From Coleofasciculus sp. FACHB-1120 (GTDB lineage: Bacteria; Cyanobacteriota; Cyanobacteriia; Cyanobacteriales; FACHB-T130), in the NCBI RefSeq assembly GCF_014698845.1, contig NZ_JACJTV010000005.1, forward strand, positions 234,003-298,002: DNA of 64,000 bases, written 5' to 3'. Below are positions 1-9,972 of this stretch, piece by piece (position 1 is the stretch's first letter; each line of letters starts with the position of its first letter). A model generated the notes under the pieces. That model saw only the letters and a program-made list of their open reading frames with translations, was not told the DNA's origin and did not search any database. The position numbers and the translations under genes were made by a program.

Positions 1-3000
1 CATAGTCATATTGCGCTTACGCCAATTCCGCCTCATAAGTTCAATCAAAATATTCCCAAAGCAGTTTCAGACATTGTGATGAAATTGCTGGCTAAAACTG
101 CTGAAGATAGATACCAAAGTGCTTATGGAATTCAAGCAGATTTAGAATATTGTCTAACCCAACTAGAAATAAACAACCAAATTCCAGAGTTCTCTCTTGG
201 TCGTCATGATATCTCCAATAAATTTCAAATTCCAGAGAAGCTCTATGGCAGAGAGCAAGAAATTAATATTTTACTAACAGCATTTGAACGAGTGAGTCAA
301 TTCTCGTTTGGTAAGCCAATGCCAGGGGATATTGAGATGATGTTGGTGTCGGGATATTCTGGCATCGGCAAGTCATGTTTAGTGCAGGAAATTTACAAAC
401 CAATCACTCAACAGCGAGCTTATTTCATTTCTGGAAAATTTGACCAATTTCAGCGGAGTATTCCCTATTCTGCTGTCGTTTGCGCCTTTTCTGCCTTAAT
501 TCAGCAACTTTTAACGGAAAGCGAAGCACAGCTCAACCAGTGGAAAGAAAAACTCCTAGAAGCCATTGGCTCGAACGGGCAAATTATTATTGATGTGATT
601 CCAGAGGTGGAACTAATTGTCGGTCCTCAGCCTAGGGTTCAAGAGTTAGGGTCAACTGAATCTCAAAACCGCTTTAATTTAGTCTTTCAAAACTTTATTC
701 GGGTATTTTGCCAACAAGAACATCCATTAGTCATCTTTCTAGATGATTTGCAGTGGGCTGACTCTGCCACGCTCAAATTGATAGAGTTGATGATGAGGGA
801 TGAGCAAACGCACTATCTATTTCTCATTGGAGCATATCGGGATAATGAAGTCAGCTCTACTCATCCCTTGATGATGACGCTGGATAGTTTACGCGATGAT
901 GGAGCTATCATCAACCAAATTAATCTAGCACCTTTAGAACTTGAGCATATTACCCACTTGATTGCCGACACCTTACATAGGGATAGGGAATCAGTAAGAC
1001 CCTTAGCTTCCCTCATCCTGCGTAAAACAGAAGGTAATCCCTTCTTTGTCAATGAATTTCTAAAAACTCTATATCAGGAAAACCTGCTTACCTTCACCCC
1101 CCCTCAGACGCTCCTTACTCAAGGAGAAAAAGAGGTAAGTAACGCCCTGTGGCAATGGGACATCACTCAAATTGAAGCGTTGGGTATTACTGATAATGTT
1201 GTGGAGTTAATGATAGGAAAGTTAAAAAAATTGCCGAATTCAACACAGCAGGCTTTACGGTTAGCAGCTTGTGTCGGCAATAGTTTCGATTTAAATACTC
1301 TGTCTATCATTTATGAAAAATCAATTTCTGAAACTTTTAAAGACCTTTTGCCAGCCCTGAAAGAAGAATTAATTAAGCCCACTTCCGTCTTGGAAACAGC
1401 CGAGGAAGAAGGGGTTATTTCTCAATTATTAGTTTTTAATTATAAGTTTTCACACGACCGCGTGCAACAGGCAGCTTATGCACTGATTGATAACTCGCTT
1501 CAAAAATCAGTTCATCTCAAAATTGGCAATCTCCTGTTAGCAAATACCCCCTTAGGAGACCAGATAGAAATAATTTTTAAATTGGTTGATCATCTGAATA
1601 TTGGGTCTGATTTAATCGTCGATGAAGAGGCAAAAGTTGAATTAGTAATATTGAATTTGGAAGCAGCTCGAAAAGCGAAAGATGCAACTGCATACAGCTC
1701 AGCACTTCACTATTTGACTGCTTGTATGAGCGTTTTACCGAGCGATATTTGGGTAAAACGCTACGAGCTGGCTTTTGCATTGCATAAAAAACGAGCTGAA
1801 ATTGAGTATTTAAACGGTAATTTTTCTCAGTCTGAAGCCTTGCTGGAGCTAACTCTATCTCAAGCAAAATCAGTCCTCGATAAAGCTGAAGTTTATAATA
1901 TGCTGATTGTGCAGCATACCATGCTTGCTAAATACCAAGAGGCAATTCAAGCAGGGCGTAATGCTCTTAGTCTGCTAGGAATTGACTTACCTGAAGGGGA
2001 ATTAGCAACAGCAGTTGAGCTAGAACTAGACGAAGTTAATAAGAAATTAGAAAACCAAGAGATTGCGTCTTTAATTAATTTAGAAAGAATAAAAGTTCCC
2101 GAAGTAAAAGCAGCAGTCAAATTATTAGCAAATATGGGACCTTTGGCATATTTTGTTAATTTAGACCTTTGGCAGCTAGTTACTGTTAAAACAATCAATC
2201 TTTCTCTCACCTATGGTTATGCCTCAGGAGCAGCGTATAGCTACTCGTGTTATGGAATGATACTTAGCACAATTTTAGGGAATTATCACTCTGGTTATGA
2301 GTTTGGTGTGCTAGCAACTAAACTAAGTAATAAGTTTAATAATGTAGCTCAAAAATGTGCAGAACTGGTGGTTCTTGCCAATTACTTGAGTAATTGGGTG
2401 AAGCCAATTAAGTTTAGTCATACAATTAATGATGAGGCATATAAAACGGGGCTAGACTTTGGAGATTTGCAATGGGCAGGTTATACTCGTCTTCACAAAG
2501 TCATTGCTTCCTTCCATCAATGTAAAAGTTTAGAGCAAAGTTTAAAACAAATACCTCAGTCTTTGCTATTTTGCCAAAAAAGTAAAAATCAGTGGGCAAT
2601 TGATATCATTTTAGGTTATAACCTGGCGGTATCAAACTTGATAGGCATGACTGCCGGAACCTTATCTTTTGATAATGACGGGATTATCGAATCCAACTTC
2701 TTGACAAGTTGCGAACAACATCAAAGTTCGGCGGCAATTTGTGAATTCCATATTTTAAAAGCCCAAATTCTCTATTTATACGAAAAACCGGATTTAGCTT
2801 TGAACAGTAGCTTGTTAGCTTCAAAGCTACTTACTTCTATTTTCGGTCATATTTCCGTATCTACACATAACTTTTATCACTCATTGATTCTGGTTGCTCT
2901 CTATCCCAATGTTTCAGAATCAGTACAAAAACAATCTTGGGAGACGTTAGCAGCGAATCAAAAGCAGATGAAAATTTGGGCAGACAACTGCCCAGAAAAT

Positions 3001-4878
3001 TTTCTACACAAGTACCTGTTAGTAGAAGCTGAAATTAGTCGCATCACTGGCAATGATTTAGAGGCGATAGAATTGTATGAACGCGCCATCGAGTCAGCAA
3101 AAGAAAATGAGTTTATTCAGAATGAAGCTTTAGCGAATGAACTCGCTGCTAAGTTCTGGTTAGCTAAAAGAAAAGAGAAGTATGCCAAAGTCCATATTAC
3201 AGAAGCTTATTACGGCTATCAACGTTGGGGAGCTAAGCGCAAAGTAGAAGATTTGGAGGAAAAATATCCGCATTTTCTGACTAAAACATCTATTTTGCCT
3301 CGTGTTAAAGATACTCCCACGACTACTGGACATTCCTCTACGGGTAGTAGTTCTAATGTGCTGGATTTAACCACTGTGATGAAAGCTAGCCAAGCGATCG
3401 CTGCTTGTATCGTGTTGGATAAATTACTGGCTTCTTTAATGAAAATATCTATCGAGAATGCTGGCGCACAAAAAGGTTTACTACTCTTGGTCAGAGATGA
3501 AAAACTGCTAATTGAAGCCCGCTCATCGATTGAATCTAAACAGGTTATTGTTCGGCAATCAACTCCACTTAAAGGTTGTCAGGAATTACCTCTGACAGTG
3601 ATTAATTATGTAAAGAGAACTCGCTCAGATGTGGTTCTAAATGATGCGGCTAGCGAGGGAAAGTTTATTAATGACTCTTATATAGAGCTAAATAAATTGA
3701 AGTCAGTTCTTTGCACTCCCATCATTAATCAAGGTAAATTAATCGGGATTCTCTATTTAGAAAATAATCTAACATCCGGAGCTTTTACTCCCGATAGAAT
3801 AGAAGTTTTAAAACTGCTTTCAGCTCAGGCAGCAATTTCTTTGGAAAATGCTATGCTTTACAATTCAATGGAGCAGAAAGTCCAAGAGAGGACGCATGAG
3901 TTAAATGAAAAAAATGTACGGTTGTCCCAAACTCTACAAGAACTTAAGCGTACTCAGACTCAATTAATTCAAACTGAGAAAATGTCTAGCTTGGGTCAAT
4001 TAGTAGCGGGTGTTGCCCACGAAATTAATAACCCAGTTAACTTTATCTACGGCAATCTTGTCCACGTTAATGAATATACTCAAGACCTACTAAACCTAAT
4101 GCAGCTATATGCAAAGCATTATCCCAATCCGGTGTCGGAGATTCAAGACGAAGCGGAGGCAATTGAAGTAGATTTCTTAGTTGAAGATTTGCCAAAAATG
4201 CTGTCCTCTATGAAGGTGGGGGCTGACAGAATTCGTCAGATTGTCCTGAGTTTGAGGAATTTTTCGCGCCTTGATGAGGCAGAAATGAAGGAGGTTGATG
4301 TTCACTCTGGGCTAGATAGTACGTTGTTAATTCTGCAAAACCGCCTGAAAGCTAAGACAGAAATTCCCGCCATTAAAGTGATTAAAGAGTATGGTTCGCT
4401 GCCATTAATAGAGTGTTATGCGGGTCAGCTCAACCAAGTTTTTATGAATCTCCTGGCTAATGCGATTGATACTTTGGAAGAAGTCATGAGCAATGGTTCA
4501 AAAACAATAGGAGATTGCCAGGAAATAGCCCAGGTATCTTGTTCGTCTTCTTGGGAACGAAAAGAACAGAATCCTCATAACCAATTGCCAATGAGCGATT
4601 ACCAATTACCAACAATTCGGATTCGCACCTATGTCGTAGACGAAAGTCGGGTTCTGATTGCCATCGCCGATAATGGGCCTGGGATGACAGAGGAAGTCAA
4701 AAAACGTATTTTCGACCCTTTCTTTACTACAAAACCGATTGGTAAAGGGACAGGGCTAGGGTTAGCAATTAGCTACCAGATTGTGGTAGAAAAACATGGC
4801 GGTCAATTGCAGTGTTTTTCCACACTTGGGCAGGGAACTGAATTTATTGTTGAGATTCCGATCCGTCCGCAACATTAA
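1..4878 (+). CDS. Multi-domain Ser/Thr kinase-AAA ATPase-GAF-histidine kinase (3' part; start lies before the window)
   Basis: The frame is open from base 1, so the gene begins upstream; about 1,625 codons are visible. The first codons match the C-terminal end of the kinase domain of the paralogue at 37465-42897 (HxHIA at the start, then KLLAKTAEDRYQSAYG). Next comes a large AAA/STAND-type ATPase with Walker A GYSGIGKS near codon 118 and Walker B FLDDLQWAD near codon 245. A long alpha-helical, TPR-like middle follows, then a GAF domain around codons 1110-1270. The HisKA phospho-acceptor helix contains VAHEINNP near codon 1340. The HATPase domain shows an N box (FMNLLANAID), IADNGPGM and GKGTGLGLAIS before the stop. 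Such multi-sensor hybrid kinases are usual in filamentous cyanobacteria. No receiver domain or partner regulator lies nearby, so the signal and output are unknown. Confidence 0.93.
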   Translation, partial: HSHIALTPIPPHKFNQNIPKAVSDIVMKLLAKTAEDRYQSAYGIQADLEYCLTQLEINNQIPEFSLGRHDISNKFQIPEKLYGREQEINILLTAFERVSQFSFGKPMPGDIEMMLVSGYSGIGKSCLVQEIYKPITQQRAYFISGKFDQFQRSIPYSAVVCAFSALIQQLLTESEAQLNQWKEKLLEAIGSNGQIIIDVIPEVELIVGPQPRVQELGSTESQNRFNLVFQNFIRVFCQQEHPLVIFLDDLQWADSATLKLIELMMRDEQTHYLFLIGAYRDNEVSSTHPLMMTLDSLRDDGAIINQINLAPLELEHITHLIADTLHRDRESVRPLASLILRKTEGNPFFVNEFLKTLYQENLLTFTPPQTLLTQGEKEVSNALWQWDITQIEALGITDNVVELMIGKLKKLPNSTQQALRLAACVGNSFDLNTLSIIYEKSISETFKDLLPALKEELIKPTSVLETAEEEGVISQLLVFNYKFSHDRVQQAAYALIDNSLQKSVHLKIGNLLLANTPLGDQIEIIFKLVDHLNIGSDLIVDEEAKVELVILNLEAARKAKDATAYSSALHYLTACMSVLPSDIWVKRYELAFALHKKRAEIEYLNGNFSQSEALLELTLSQAKSVLDKAEVYNMLIVQHTMLAKYQEAIQAGRNALSLLGIDLPEGELATAVELELDEVNKKLENQEIASLINLERIKVPEVKAAVKLLANMGPLAYFVNLDLWQLVTVKTINLSLTYGYASGAAYSYSCYGMILSTILGNYHSGYEFGVLATKLSNKFNNVAQKCAELVVLANYLSNWVKPIKFSHTINDEAYKTGLDFGDLQWAGYTRLHKVIASFHQCKSLEQSLKQIPQSLLFCQKSKNQWAIDIILGYNLAVSNLIGMTAGTLSFDNDGIIESNFLTSCEQHQSSAAICEFHILKAQILYLYEKPDLALNSSLLASKLLTSIFGHISVSTHNFYHSLILVALYPNVSESVQKQSWETLAANQKQMKIWADNCPENFLHKYLLVEAEISRITGNDLEAIELYERAIESAKENEFIQNEALANELAAKFWLAKRKEKYAKVHITEAYYGYQRWGAKRKVEDLEEKYPHFLTKTSILPRVKDTPTTTGHSSTGSSSNVLDLTTVMKASQAIAACIVLDKLLASLMKISIENAGAQKGLLLLVRDEKLLIEARSSIESKQVIVRQSTPLKGCQELPLTVINYVKRTRSDVVLNDAASEGKFINDSYIELNKLKSVLCTPIINQGKLIGILYLENNLTSGAFTPDRIEVLKLLSAQAAISLENAMLYNSMEQKVQERTHELNEKNVRLSQTLQELKRTQTQLIQTEKMSSLGQLVAGVAHEINNPVNFIYGNLVHVNEYTQDLLNLMQLYAKHYPNPVSEIQDEAEAIEVDFLVEDLPKMLSSMKVGADRIRQIVLSLRNFSRLDEAEMKEVDVHSGLDSTLLILQNRLKAKTEIPAIKVIKEYGSLPLIECYAGQLNQVFMNLLANAIDTLEEVMSNGSKTIGDCQEIAQVSCSSSWERKEQNPHNQLPMSDYQLPTIRIRTYVVDESRVLIAIADNGPGMTEEVKKRIFDPFFTTKPIGKGTGLGLAISYQIVVEKHGGQLQCFSTLGQGTEFIVEIPIRPQH

Positions 4879-5053
4879 CCTTTGTCTTAAGAAGCTAATC
4901 TCCTTTATCAGACATAGAAGACAAGCAGTATTTTCAGTAATTTTGCCTAGGCATTTCTTTATACAAAGTTCATAGTTAGGCACATTCACGGTGGACTATG
5001 GATTTAAAGAAAGGCTACCACTGAGTGGTAAGGTTAGCAGGAAGAAGTAAGTC

Positions 5054-5782
5054 ATGCAGCTCCTAGACAATTGCTCGATTGGTACTGAGAGAAAAGTAGG
5101 ACTTCACCAATTGTATGTAGAAGATATCGTGAGATGCACCACGCTATCAGAAGCAGTGCTGATGGTAAATAAGGCTTATGATTTCCACCGTCATCCTTAC
5201 TTTATGTGGATGCAGGCACCTTCTACCTCACGGGCGCAATTTCTTTGCACACAGCTACCAATTTGTTTTGCAATTGAGTCATTTTCGCAATCATTAGCGG
5301 CAGTTTTGGCTCGGACTCCAGTATTAGAACGGCGACTTTCGGTGATGGAAAACGTGGCTGAAGAACATGGTCACGGCAATTTATTGAACTCTCACAAATA
5401 CACCTTCCGCCAATTTTTGCGGGCTTTGGGTGCCACTCCAGAAGATTTAGAAATACCCTGTCCTGCATCAGTGTTAGCTTTCAATCATTCACTTCTGGGC
5501 TACTGTCTGACACAATCCAGTGACGCGGGTGCAGCCGCTTTGGGGATGCTGGAGCATCTGTATTCGAGTGTTAGTGGGATGATCGCCCGCACGATTAAAG
5601 AGCGAGCTTGGGCAGCACCGGGTAGCCAGTCACACTATACTGTCCACGAGGAACTTGACGTAGAACACGCACGAGAATTGTTGGTTTTGGCAGAACCCTG
5701 TTGGGAGGAGCCACGCAACCGCGCTCATGTTGCTCAAGGGCTGGTGCTGGGTGCCCACTACTTATGGGCTTTGTACGAATAG
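5054..5782 (+). CDS. Heme-oxygenase-like (TenA/HDO-type) iron-containing redox protein
   Basis: This 242-residue all-helical protein resembles the heme-oxygenase-like diiron oxidase / TenA superfamily. Potential metal ligands are visible as EEH (residues 103-105) and H198-x3-D202-x2-H205; this spacing of Glu/His and H-x3-D-x2-H is typical of the superfamily. There is no signal peptide or membrane segment. It converges on the thioesterase-ending NRPS gene, separated by 48 bp that hold a shared hairpin. HDO enzymes are often tailoring oxygenases in natural-product clusters (N-oxygenation, C-C cleavage), so a link to the peptide pathway is plausible. Others in the fold are stand-alone cofactor or degradative enzymes. 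The family call is fairly secure; substrate and cluster membership are inference. Confidence 0.65.
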   Translation: MQLLDNCSIGTERKVGLHQLYVEDIVRCTTLSEAVLMVNKAYDFHRHPYFMWMQAPSTSRAQFLCTQLPICFAIESFSQSLAAVLARTPVLERRLSVMENVAEEHGHGNLLNSHKYTFRQFLRALGATPEDLEIPCPASVLAFNHSLLGYCLTQSSDAGAAALGMLEHLYSSVSGMIARTIKERAWAAPGSQSHYTVHEELDVEHARELLVLAEPCWEEPRNRAHVAQGLVLGAHYLWALYE

Positions 5783-5793
5783 TAGGCCACGGG

Positions 5794-5832
5794 AAGAGCG
5801 ATCGCTACATCACAGAGTAAGCGATCGCTCTT
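5794..5832. terminator. Hairpin made of two HIP1 sites between convergent genes
   Basis: AAGAGCGATCGCT at 5794-5806 and its exact reverse complement at 5820-5832 form a 13-bp stem with a 13-nt loop. The right arm overlaps the stop codon of the NRPS gene. The element sits between two convergent genes and could act as a bidirectional terminator or transcript-end stabiliser. There is no long T tract on either side. Confidence 0.5.
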
Positions 5833-8800
5833 ATCTTCCTACCTGTGCATTCTCAATACAGGTTCTTAACTGTTCCGTGAGAACCTGGACATGGGGTTTT
5901 TTTAGCATGGTTAGGTGATTGCCAGGAATGTTATAAATTTCCATTCCTCCTCCAGCTAGCTCGCCCCAACCCATACTCGGATCTTGATTCGCAGCGATAC
6001 TTTGTTCGCTATTTTTCAAAAGAGTAATTTTCCTAGGATAGGCTTGCGGCACATAGCTGAGAGCGGCTTGACTATTCGCTTGAAAAACTCTAAGTATAGA
6101 TTTACTTTTTAGCTCTTTTAATATTCTTTTTTTAGACTCTTGAGAGATTAACTTGCTTTGGGGTTTGTCGGTATCAGCGATAAGATCAAAATAATCCATA
6201 AAATAAGGCCATATATATCGCGCTCCTGTGGTCATGAGAAACTTTAAACCACCCCAGAAAGAAGGTTTGTTATTAGAAACTGGGGCTGAAGTATCCAGCA
6301 CAGCAAGTAAAGCTACTTTATGCCCAGCTTTTTGCAGTTGTTGAGCCATTTCAAAAGCAACCAAACCTCCAAAAGACCAACCTCCTAAAAAATAAGGGCC
6401 ATTCGGCTGCACTACACGCAAGGCGTCAATATAATAAGTCGCCATATCCTCAATCCGAGTTAATGGGGATTGTTCTCCGTCCATACCCAGAGGTTGTAAC
6501 CCGTAGAATGGTTGCTCTGTCCCTAGATGATACGCAAATTCATAATAAGGGAAGACTACTCCAAAAATGGGATGAACACAAAAGAAAGGTGGATTTGAAC
6601 CTTTAGGCTGAATTGCAACCAAGGGCGACCAAAATGGAGGATCTGTGTCGGGAGATAGAGTGTTGGCTAGACCTTCAATGGTTGGACTTAAAAAGAGAGT
6701 AGACAGCGGTAATTCGCGTTCAAATTGCTTGTGTATCTGCTCTATGAGGGTGATACTCAGCAGCGAATTCCCCCCTAAATCGAAGAAGTTATCGTGAATA
6801 CTTACACGCTTGATGTTAAGAACTTCAGCCCAGATTTTTGCAAGGGTTGATTCAGTAGGATTACGGGGTTCAATGTAAACCTTATCTAGGATTTGGCTAG
6901 TTGAATTACCGGGAGCGGGTAAGTTACGACGATCGACTTTGCCATTAGGTGTTAACGGCAGGGATTCAATCACGACAAAAGCTGAAGGAACCATGTATTC
7001 TGGCAACTTCTTTTTTATAAAATCGCGGAGTTTAATAATTGTAGGGTTAAAATTTTGGGCTGGCACAATATAAGCGATTAAACGCTTATCACCAGACATC
7101 TCTGTAGCAATTACCACCGCTTCTCTAACTGTTGGATGCTGAGTCAGTATTGCCTCAATCTCTCCTAATTCGATGCGGAAACCGCGAATTTTTACCTGGT
7201 CATCGAGGCGACCTAAAAATTCAATGTTGCCGTCTGGTTGATAACGAGCTAGGTCGCCGGTTTTATAAAGATGATCCCCCCTACCCCCCTTCCAAAGGGG
7301 GGAGAAGAAAGAATTATTTCGGATTTCTTCTTCATTTTGTATTCCTAATTTTGCCTTTTTGAAAGGATTAGGAATAAACCGTTCGATAGTTAAATCAGGG
7401 CGATTGAGATATCCCTGCGCCAGTCCATCACCACTGATGTACAATTCGCCAGTAATTCCGATGGGGACCGGCTGTAAATGAGCATCTAATATATAAATTT
7501 TAGTATTAGCAATTGGGCGACCAATGGAGGGTTTTTGGCTGTCGTAACTAATTTCTGCAATCGTAGCCCAAACAGTTGCTTCAGTTGGCCCATAAGCATT
7601 AAAAAACTTACGACCAACAGCCCAGCGCTTTACAATATCCTGGGAACAAGATTCGCCTGCACAGATGATAGTTTGCAGCGCGGGAAGTTTTTCTGGTAAT
7701 AGTGCGAGTACAGTAGGCGGGAGCGTGGCGTGAGTAATCGCATTCTCGCGCAATAACTTTATTAAGGGTTGTCCAGGCAGAAGAGATTCTTTTTTTGCTA
7801 AATAGAGGGTTGCTCCCGATCGCAATGCCATGACAATCTCGAAAATTGAGGCATCAAAACTCAAGGATGCAAATTGCAGGATGCGATCGCTTGGCTGGAC
7901 ATTGAAAACTTCGCGCTGAGCTTCTGCTAAGTTAGACAGTCCTCTGTGCTGTACTAAAACGCCTTTAGGCTTTCCGGTTGAGCCAGAGGTGTAGATGATA
8001 TAAGCTAGATTTTCAGATGTTATGCTGCTGGTTGGTTTGTGTTGGGGATGGTGAGAGATCGCATCCAAGTCCGTATCCAAACAAACTACAGATAAACCGT
8101 CTTGGCGATCCCCCCAACAGGTCTTCAACAGGGAGGCTAGATGGGAATGAGTTAGCAAGATGGATACCTGAGCGTCTTCTAGCATGAAGCTAAGACGTTC
8201 TTGAGGATAGGTCGGATCTAAAGGCAGGTATGCTCCTCCTGCTTTGAGGATGCCCAAAAGTCCCACTATCATATCTACAGAACGGTCTATACAGATGCCA
8301 ACTAGAACGTCTGGAACTATCCCCAATTGTTGCAGGTAGTGTGCAAGTTGATTGGCTCTGATGTTGAGTTCGCGGTAGGTTAATTGCTGATTTTCAAATA
8401 TGAGCGCGATCGCATCCGGAGTCTGCTCTACTTGTGCCTCAAACAACTGATGAAAACACTGGTTTTGCGGGTAATCTCTTCTGGTATTATTCCAATCAAT
8501 TAATAACTGTTGCCGTTCGGCTGCTGTTAATAAACACAACTCGCAAAGGCTTTGCTCTGGATTGGCAACAATATCTTCCAGCAGCGTTTGAAAATGCCCC
8601 AGCATCCGGGTAATGGTAGCGTCATCAAATAAATCGGTGCTGTAAATTACCTGTCCTCTGAGAGCTTCCGGAGATTCCCACAGGTGAAACTCTAGGTCAA
8701 ACTTGGCGCTGGGGTTATCAAAATCTAGATGGGAGAGTGTTAGCCCAGGTAACTCTAGCGCCTCGATTGGTGTATTTTGCAGACTGAATGCAACCTGAAA

Positions 8801-9913
8801 TAATGGATGCTGGCTCAGGTTGCGCTCTGGATGCAGTTCCTCTACTAGCTTCTCAAAGGGTAAGTCCTGATGGGCATAAGCGCCTAGCGCCACCTCCCGG
8901 ACTCTGCTCAGCAATTCCAGAAATGTTGGATTACCTGATAAGTTGGTACGCAGCACCAAACTATTAACAAAAAAACCAATTAATCCCTCAATTTCGCGGC
9001 GGTTGCGGTTGGCAATGGGCGAACCGACTACAATATCTGATTGCTGTGTGTAGCGGTAAAGTAAGGTTTGAAATGCCGCTAAAAGAGTCATGAACAGAGT
9101 CACCCCTTGGCGTTGCGTAAGTACCTCTAGTTCCTCACTCAGGCTTTTCGGTAACTCTAGAAATTGCGTCGCGCCTCGGTAGGTTGGAGTAGCTGGGCGA
9201 GGTTTGTCAGTGGGCAAGTTTAGTGAGGGGATATTGTCCAGCTGCTGCTTCCAGTAGGCTAACTGAGTCTCCAGAACCTCACCCTGTAGCCATTCGTGTT
9301 GCCAGTCAGCAAAGTCTGCATATTGGATGGGGAGTTCTGGCAAGGGCGATCGCTCGTTATTGCCAAAAGCGGTATACAGCGTTCCGAGTTCCCGAATTAG
9401 CACTCCAATCGACCAGCCATCGGAGACAATGTGATGCAGATTCAGCAAAAGTACGTGTTCTGAGGAATCTAGCTGTAGCAGCATTACTCGTAGTAACGAG
9501 TCTTGAGATAAATCGAAAGGACGTGATCGCTCCTCAGTAGCCAACCGTCGAGTTTCCACGTCCCGTTCGGTTGCAGGTAGATGCCGCAAATCTACAAGGG
9601 GCAGGGGTATCGTTAAGCTGGAAGCAATGACTTGAACGGGTTGCCCATCCAGCATCCTAAAAGTGGTACGCAAAGCTTCATGGCGACGCACAATTTCGTT
9701 GAACGTCTCCTCTAGTGCCGAAGTGTTGAGCGAACCCGTCAGGCGAAGTGCAGTCGCTACATTGTAGAAAGTATTGCCTGGGAACAACTGGTCGAGAAAC
9801 CACAATCGCTGTTGGGCAAAAGATGCCGGAAATACAAAAACTTCTGTTTCCTCAGAGGTATTGACTTTTTCCTCAGCTGCCGTGAGGGAATTGTCAGAAA
9901 GATAAGGGTTCAT
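5831..9913 (-). CDS. NRPS terminating module: condensation-adenylation-thiolation-thioesterase
   Basis: A 1360-residue single-module synthetase. The C domain has HHIVSDGWS (LCL type) near residue 170. The A domain contains YTSGSTGKPKG, NAYGPTE and KIRGFRIELGEIEA. The carrier motif DNFFDLGGNSLL precedes a type I thioesterase with GGWSFGGL. Manual alignment to GrsA PheA gives the pocket D-A-F-T-I-A-A-V-W-K, closest to Phe-type codes, so an aromatic or large hydrophobic residue is the best guess. The ATG at 9913 is preferred over the TTG at 9934 because the N-terminus then aligns with that of the NRPS gene starting at 25197 (MxPxLxDN). About 25 extra residues interrupt the A domain near residue 870, where a GC-rich repeat is inserted in frame. 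There is no epimerase and no N-terminal docking domain. As the only TE-bearing gene it should release the product. Confidence 0.93.
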   Translation of the reverse strand: MNPYLSDNSLTAAEEKVNTSEETEVFVFPASFAQQRLWFLDQLFPGNTFYNVATALRLTGSLNTSALEETFNEIVRRHEALRTTFRMLDGQPVQVIASSLTIPLPLVDLRHLPATERDVETRRLATEERSRPFDLSQDSLLRVMLLQLDSSEHVLLLNLHHIVSDGWSIGVLIRELGTLYTAFGNNERSPLPELPIQYADFADWQHEWLQGEVLETQLAYWKQQLDNIPSLNLPTDKPRPATPTYRGATQFLELPKSLSEELEVLTQRQGVTLFMTLLAAFQTLLYRYTQQSDIVVGSPIANRNRREIEGLIGFFVNSLVLRTNLSGNPTFLELLSRVREVALGAYAHQDLPFEKLVEELHPERNLSQHPLFQVAFSLQNTPIEALELPGLTLSHLDFDNPSAKFDLEFHLWESPEALRGQVIYSTDLFDDATITRMLGHFQTLLEDIVANPEQSLCELCLLTAAERQQLLIDWNNTRRDYPQNQCFHQLFEAQVEQTPDAIALIFENQQLTYRELNIRANQLAHYLQQLGIVPDVLVGICIDRSVDMIVGLLGILKAGGAYLPLDPTYPQERLSFMLEDAQVSILLTHSHLASLLKTCWGDRQDGLSVVCLDTDLDAISHHPQHKPTSSITSENLAYIIYTSGSTGKPKGVLVQHRGLSNLAEAQREVFNVQPSDRILQFASLSFDASIFEIVMALRSGATLYLAKKESLLPGQPLIKLLRENAITHATLPPTVLALLPEKLPALQTIICAGESCSQDIVKRWAVGRKFFNAYGPTEATVWATIAEISYDSQKPSIGRPIANTKIYILDAHLQPVPIGITGELYISGDGLAQGYLNRPDLTIERFIPNPFKKAKLGIQNEEEIRNNSFFSPLWKGGRGDHLYKTGDLARYQPDGNIEFLGRLDDQVKIRGFRIELGEIEAILTQHPTVREAVVIATEMSGDKRLIAYIVPAQNFNPTIIKLRDFIKKKLPEYMVPSAFVVIESLPLTPNGKVDRRNLPAPGNSTSQILDKVYIEPRNPTESTLAKIWAEVLNIKRVSIHDNFFDLGGNSLLSITLIEQIHKQFERELPLSTLFLSPTIEGLANTLSPDTDPPFWSPLVAIQPKGSNPPFFCVHPIFGVVFPYYEFAYHLGTEQPFYGLQPLGMDGEQSPLTRIEDMATYYIDALRVVQPNGPYFLGGWSFGGLVAFEMAQQLQKAGHKVALLAVLDTSAPVSNNKPSFWGGLKFLMTTGARYIWPYFMDYFDLIADTDKPQSKLISQESKKRILKELKSKSILRVFQANSQAALSYVPQAYPRKITLLKNSEQSIAANQDPSMGWGELAGGGMEIYNIPGNHLTMLKKPHVQVLTEQLRTCIENAQVGR
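7271..7345. repeat. GC-rich hairpin repeat inserted in frame in an NRPS A domain
   Basis: CCCCCCTT (7284-7291), a 3-nt loop and AAGGGGGG (7295-7302) form a perfect 8-bp stem inside the coding region. The repeat and its flank are translated as an insert containing FFSPLWKGGRGD, between the conserved FIPNPF and LYKTGDLARY motifs. The corresponding place in the other two NRPS genes has no such insert. The reading frame is kept. The PLxKGG/PPxKGG pattern is what this repeat class gives when translated. Confidence 0.75.
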
Positions 9914-9972
9914 AAGCTGCTTGGATTTCCGCAATTTGAGAGCCAGTAAATTTATAGTAGGTTGCGATCGCT

